DNA from: Bimuria novae-zelandiae CBS 107.79
Taxonomy: Eukaryota; Ascomycota; Dothideomycetes; Pleosporales; Didymosphaeriaceae
Length of the DNA: 64,000 nucleotides
Assembly (NCBI GenBank): GCA_010015655.1
Contig: ML976733.1
Span: 1-64,000 of the forward strand
Direction of reading: 5' to 3'
A model generated the notes under the pieces. It did not search any database. It was not told the DNA's origin and was given only the letters and a program-made list of their open reading frames with translations. A program made the position numbers and the translations under genes. Below, in pieces: positions 59,801-64,000 of this stretch (its first letter is position 1; the number at the start of each line of letters is the position of its first letter).

Positions 59801-61756
59801 TGGACCTCCGAGAACAACGTTCGCGTAACAGGCGGGTTGTGGATGGGTGACGATGGCGCCATCATAGCCGCCAATGTTGCCGCGGCCGATTACATGGCAT
59901 ATATGCTTAACTTCCTGGACAATATTGTCACCGGAGTGCCTATCTCCACAGGGTATTCGCAATTTGCGATCCAGGAGACACCGGAGATATTCAAGACGAA
60001 TCCGCTCATGTTCATGATATATTATGGTTTGATCATGGCTGCATATCCCGCCTTCTTTACGCTCTATCCGACCAACGAGCGGATCTCCAACGTGAGACCC
60101 CTGCAATATTCAAATGGCATTCGGCCGGTTCCGCTTTGGCTTTCGCATCTTGCCTTCGATAGCATCTTTGTCCTCATCATCAGTACGGTGGCCACAGGTC
60201 TGCTCTCAACCTCAACGCCGCTGTGGTTCGGGCTTGGGTACATCTGGTTGATTTTGGTTCTCTATGGTCTGACGGCTACGCTTCTGTCTTATGTCATCTC
60301 CATGTTCGCCAAATCTGCGGTGACCGCATGGTTCAGTAAGTCATCGCTTTTGCTGTTAAGCGTACTCCGATGCTAACGTTTGACAGTGGTTGCACTCGGA
60401 CAGGTCATTCTCTACTTCGCCTACTTTGGTGGCTTGATCGGAGTCCAGTCTTCGTACCCTTATTCCCAACTTGAAGGAGTCTACAACGCGCTGTTCTTCG
60501 GCCTCGGTGTAATATCGCCCGCCGTGTGTCTCGAGAGAGCTTTTACGATCGGCCTGGGGCAGCTCGCAATTCTATGCAACGGACACAGTGCCGGTTCGAT
60601 ATACCTCTTCGGCGGACCGATCCTCTACCTTATACTTCAAGGAGCTGCCCTGTTCACTATCCTGCTTTGGTGGGATAGCTCGTTCAAGCTACCTCCCTTC
60701 AGCAGGCGCAGCGCAGCCCATGACCCAGAGGCTACAGAGATGTATTCGAAAGACTTGATGACCGAACTCACACGTCTGAAATCGGATAGCTGCGATCTGC
60801 GTGTAGAATCCGTCTCCAAGTCTTTCGGCCAGAATCTTGCAGTCGACAACGTCACTTTCGGCGTTCAGTCTTCAGAGATCTTCGCACTGCTCGGCCCCAA
60901 CGGCGCGGGCAAGAGTACAATCATCTCCATGATCCGGGGTGACCTCAAACCCTCTACTTCGAACTCTGCCATCGACGTCGCGGGCAACTCTATCCTCGCC
61001 GCCCCCGTGGCTGCGCGTGCCAACCTCGGTGTCTGCCCGCAGTTCGACTCCGCCGACGTGCTGACCGTTAACGAAACGCTTCGCTTCTTTGCCCGCATCC
61101 GCGGCGTCTCCAACATCGAGAAAAACGTCTCCACCGTGATCGCAGCCTGCGGCCTCGACGCCTGGGCTGATCAGCTGGCGCAGAAACTGTCCGGAGGCAC
61201 CAAGCGGAAGCTGAGTCTCGCAGTAGCGTTAGTGGGCAATCCTCGCGTGCTAGTTCTCGACGAGCCTTCTTCCGCGCTCGACGCAAATGCGAAGCGCAAC
61301 ATGTGGCGCTGCCTGCAGTCCCTTGGCAAAGGCCGTGCCGTCGTGCTGACCACGCATTCGATGGAAGAGGCGGACGCGCTTGCAGACCGCATTGGCATTG
61401 TCTCGTCGCGCATGCTTGCCCTCGGCGATCGTGAGGACCTCAAGCGGCGTGCGGGCGACTCGTTCCATATCCACCTGGTCGCGCGCTCGGCTCCGAGAAC
61501 TACGCCCATGGAACTTCAACGTATGAAGGACTGGATTTCTGGAACCTTCGCGAACGCGAAGATTAGTCGCGAGACGCAAGGTGGCCAGATACGGTTCGAG
61601 GTCCCGGCCGAAGCACGAAGCATGGGAGCGTTGATCAAGCTGCTGGAGAGTGTAAAGGAGGAGCTGGGGGTAGAGTTCTACAGTGTGGGGAAGGCGACGC
61701 TGGACGAGGTGTTTGAGAACATCGTGAGGAGATATGGGGAGTATACGGAGAAATGA
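56867..61756 (+). CDS. ABCA-type full-size ABC transporter, 1596 aa
   Basis: Three exons: 56867-57052, 57101-60335, 60387-61756, together 1597 codons including TGA. The first exon begins MNLFTRQIWALVRKNLL and holds a first membrane helix (about residues 25-45), followed by a large extracytoplasmic loop. Further helices lie at about 226-446. NBD1: Walker A GPNGSGKS at 511-518, signature LSGGQKRK from 599, Walker B CCVDE with D623/E624, H-loop His655. The second membrane domain starts near 823, with a large loop to about 1030 and helices to about 1250. NBD2: GPNGAGKS at 1310-1317, LSGGTKRK from 1408, VLVLDE with D1432/E1433, His1464. The (TMD-NBD)2 order, large loops and 'EADxLSD/ADR' after the H-loop identify subfamily A, whose members move lipids or lipophilic compounds across membranes. 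The substrate is unknown. All catalytic residues are intact, so it is probably functional. It is the only clean gene in the window. Confidence 0.93.
57053..57100 (+). other. Intron 1 of the ABC transporter gene
   Basis: 48 bp, GTAAGT donor, TGCTGAC branch-like site, CCCAG acceptor, phase 0. Removing it joins the 62-codon first exon to the long second exon in frame. Confidence 0.85.
60336..60386 (+). other. Intron 2 of the ABC transporter gene
   Basis: 51 bp, GTAAGT donor, TGCTAAC branch site, GACAG acceptor. It splits a Met codon (A/TG). It contains in-frame stops, so it must be removed to join TAWF to MVALGQV. Confidence 0.9.
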
Positions 61757-61845
61757 AGATCGTGTTGGGCTGGCGTAGCGTTCTCGGGTGCTGAAAGATT
61801 TGTTAGTTGCAAAATTCTGTAAATGTCTTGGCACGCATTGTTAAA
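61757..61845 (+). other. 3' flank of the ABC transporter gene
   Basis: About 90 bp of unmutated sequence before the RIP-type composition resumes near 61846. No AATAAA is seen, so the 3' UTR may run into the repeat. Confidence 0.5.
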
Positions 61846-63117
61846 ATTCTCCCCTACTATACTTATCCTTATACTAAGTTAAAATTAGTAAATAACGCGC
61901 TACCTACCCGCGTAGCTTGCTATAGGTGTCTAGGTAAGTTAAGGCTATAGACTTACGTGTGTAGCGCGTGTACTAACGATTTTTTAGTGTCGTAGGTTGT
62001 GCAGTATGCACACAAAGGCCACGCGTAAGCGCCGCAAGCCGGTAACGCTTTAAAACATTAAAGAGGAAAGGGAGGAAGCGCGACAGGAGGCAGCGTGATA
62101 GGCTATAAAGCCTCTAGCGCGTTCCGTAAGGCAGCGTAAGGCGCGTAAGTCTATTAGCTAGGGTAGTTTTCTAGAAGAAGTTACTTACTTTAGTAGTATA
62201 GCTATAGCTCTACTATCTTTACTAGGTAATAAAAGATTAAAGCCTAAGAAGTCCTTAAAAGTAAAAGCTACTATTACTTTTTATTTTAGTTTATTTTTAT
62301 ACTTAGGCTTAATCCTGCTTTTAGTGTTAAAGGGCCTACTATTAATTCTATAACTAAAGAGACTACTAGGTTAGTTCTTTTATTATTACTACCCTTACTA
62401 CTATTACTTAAAGTAAAATCTAAAGTAGGGCTTAAGGTGCTATTAAATTCTAAAGGACTAAATAGTCTACTAGGTCTTACGTATAAGTTAAATATATTAT
62501 ACTTATTTAAAATTAATAGGAAACTGAAGATTAGTAGTATAAAATACCTTAATTACTAAGGCCTATAATAAGAGTAACTAGAGTAAATAGTTAATAAGGT
62601 ATATAATAGCGAGGCCACTAAGCTTGCTAGCAAGATCTATAATATAAAAAGTAATATCTTATAATATAAGGCCTACTATAGTAAAGCTTAGTAGCGTTAT
62701 ATAACTATTACTAACTTTAATAATAGTATAATCGTATAGTTCTTTAAGGCTCTTAATAATAAGGTATAAAAGTACAGGAGTATTATATACGTTAACATAA
62801 AAATAAAATAGTAAGTACTATACCACAAGAGCTAGAAGGCGTTTAGTAGATAGTACGCTAATAATATATTGTCTAATAGGCTAGAGAGTCCGTTCGAGAT
62901 GGCAATCGGCCATACAATAAAGAAGCGATTAATAGAGGCGAGGGCGAAGTAGAGACAAGAGTAGCAGGCAAAGAGGCAATAGATATAGGCTAAGTAGGCA
63001 TAGACTACTAGAAATTATTAAGACATAATTACTAAGCGGTAGCGTTATAGAGAGCGAGACTTATAGTAAGACTTTTAATTTTTACTTTATCTTTTTAGTA
63101 CTTTAAATATACACTTT
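61846..63117 (+). pseudogene. Degenerate, unidentified repeat sequence with charged coding-like ends
   Basis: TAG/TAA-rich DNA with RIP character. Near 62008-62200 a + strand frame starts MHTKATRKRRKPVTL and is strongly basic with Gln/Glu (NIKEEREEARQEAA). Near 62880-63060 another reads ESPFEMAIGHTIKKRLIEARAK followed by a Gln-rich basic stretch in which Gln codons are stops. Between them the sequence is AT-rich without a clear frame. The ends resemble the charged C-termini of fungal transposases, but no catalytic motif is visible. Confidence 0.35.
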
Positions 63118-63480
63118 TGTCGGTTCACAGGTAGCAAGGAATGAACAAGTAACTCTCTGTCTTTGGTATCTAGTGTCTGTATTGTCTGTGTGTTCTATAA
63201 TAGTTCTATATACCTTCCTTCCAGTTCTCGTGGATGTGAGCGAGTACCAGGTGGTGTAGAGGCGAAGGGGTTTCGGTACAGTATTAGGTTAACTAGAAGT
63301 AAGGGGGTACAAGGGTTACACAGTTCCCTTAGCGCGGAAGGCGAGGCAGTGCAGACACTGGCAGCTTTTCTTTTATAGTAAAATGAGTGTGGATTAGGTG
63401 TACACTTGCTGAAGAGGCTATTTGCGAAAGTCGGAAGGTAATAACTATAGTGGTTGTCGTAATTATTGTTAGAGCTAGTT
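63118..63480 (-). repeat. Copia-3 3' LTR (inner end approximate)
   Basis: Non-coding sequence of lighter mutation between the start TGTCGGTTCACAGG and the RNase H stop. The inner end cannot be set without the partner LTR. Confidence 0.5.
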
Positions 63481-63489
63481 TGTGGGGTC

Positions 63490-64000
63490 CTTGCGTATTA
63501 CCTATCCGTCAACTCGTATACGCAGCGAGTTTGTATTAATAAGAGTTTCTAGGGCTTTATTTAGCGATGTTTTTGTTATAGCGTTGGCAGGGTTGTCTTA
63601 GCTATTTACCTATCGAACCTTAAATAACTCCCTTCTCTTATAGGATTGACGTAAGGCTATAATATTAATTATTAGTCGTTTTTCCTTAGTCGTTCCTAGC
63701 TTGACAATACACTCATACAGTAAGTATGAGTCTGTACAAACTACTAGGGGGAGAGATAGTAGACTAAGCTACTTTGTAACTATGGCAAGCGTTAAGGTAA
63801 TAGAGTAGGCGAGGTTAACGCCTCCTACTATTGCGTAGATCTCTAACGCAAGGACGCTCTAGGTCACGCGTTTACTCTTCGCGGAGCTCTAGTAAATAAA
63901 ATTACTGTAAATAGTAAACTCCGTGTCAGCAGCGTCTTCTATAGCTACTATAATTATATAGCTAATCTAGCTACTTAAATCTTTATTGTTTGCGAAGGAG
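63490..64000 (-). pseudogene. Copia-3 RNase H domain, RIP-inactivated fragment
   Basis: The - strand reads SNFIYQSSAKSKRVT and LALEIYAIVGG, then VVCTDSYLLYECIVKLGTTK near 63700-63745, then KEKRLIINIIALRQSYKRRE near 63640-63690. This is the characteristic C-terminal RNase H of fungal Copia polyproteins ('TDSxSLYExLVKLGTTxEKRLxIDI'). It ends near 63500. Stops at Gln/Trp positions. Confidence 0.8.

Larger units (their letters stand above)
63118..64000 (-). mobile_element. Copia-3, partial (3' LTR and RNase H), runs off the window
   Basis: The - strand coding end of a third Copia element. The outer LTR end is TGTCGG at 63118, preceded directly by the RIP-rich sequence. The other LTR and the duplication are outside the window. 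Its LTR does not match those of Copia-1 or Copia-2. Confidence 0.7.

Overview
The window reads as a repeat-rich, probably subtelomeric stretch of a filamentous ascomycete (Pezizomycotina) chromosome. Evidence is one intact gene with two short introns (48 and 51 bp, GTAAGT donors, TGCTRAC branch sites), and transposon families typical of these fungi (Copia, chromodomain Gypsy, Tad-like LINE, piggyBac, Tc1/IS630). Almost all repeated DNA also shows repeat-induced point mutation (RIP). Reading frames remain collinear for hundreds of codons but carry TAG/TAA at Gln and Trp positions, and catalytic Asp/Glu/His/Cys are changed to Asn/Lys/Tyr. No species is assigned. Base composition was judged by eye, and no database was searched.

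Layout. 1-1265: extremely AT-rich DNA with almost no G on the + strand. 1270-24373: a stack of five degenerate copies, one nearly complete and four truncated, of a telomere-linked helicase (TLH)-type gene, all on the - strand. Each copy has an OrsD-like N-terminus, then a tyrosine-recombinase-like segment, then a RecQ-like helicase where it reaches that far. Every unit ends on the right with the same 12 bases, GCCCTGGGTTAG (one has a single G>A change), and the next unit starts at a different internal breakpoint. The fifth unit is split by a complete Copia element (14425-19749). It also carries a divergent second gene (22366-23898) that encodes an unrecognised 510-aa protein.

24374-56150 is a nested transposon cluster. 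It holds a Tc1/IS630 fragment, then Gypsy-1 (26669-38730, target duplication GGTTA) containing Copia-2 (31532-36740, AAACC). Next come a piggyBac-type element (39249-41548) and Gypsy-2 (41693-54915, TAATG) containing a full-length LINE (45886-51911, 12-bp duplication). A Tc1/mariner-like transposase remnant (54980-56110) closes the cluster. Both Gypsy elements carry an extra cysteine-motif ORF in the opposite orientation to gag-pol, between the chromodomain end and the 3' LTR.

56160-61845 is a short island of unmutated DNA with the only intact gene, a full-size ABCA-type ABC transporter of 1596 aa. From 61846 to the end the sequence is again degenerate repeats: an unrecognised element, then the 3' LTR and RNase H end of a third Copia element that runs out of the window.

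The transposon genes form self-contained replication modules (gag/pol; ORF1/ORF2; transposase), all disabled here. The ABC transporter has no visible functional link to them.
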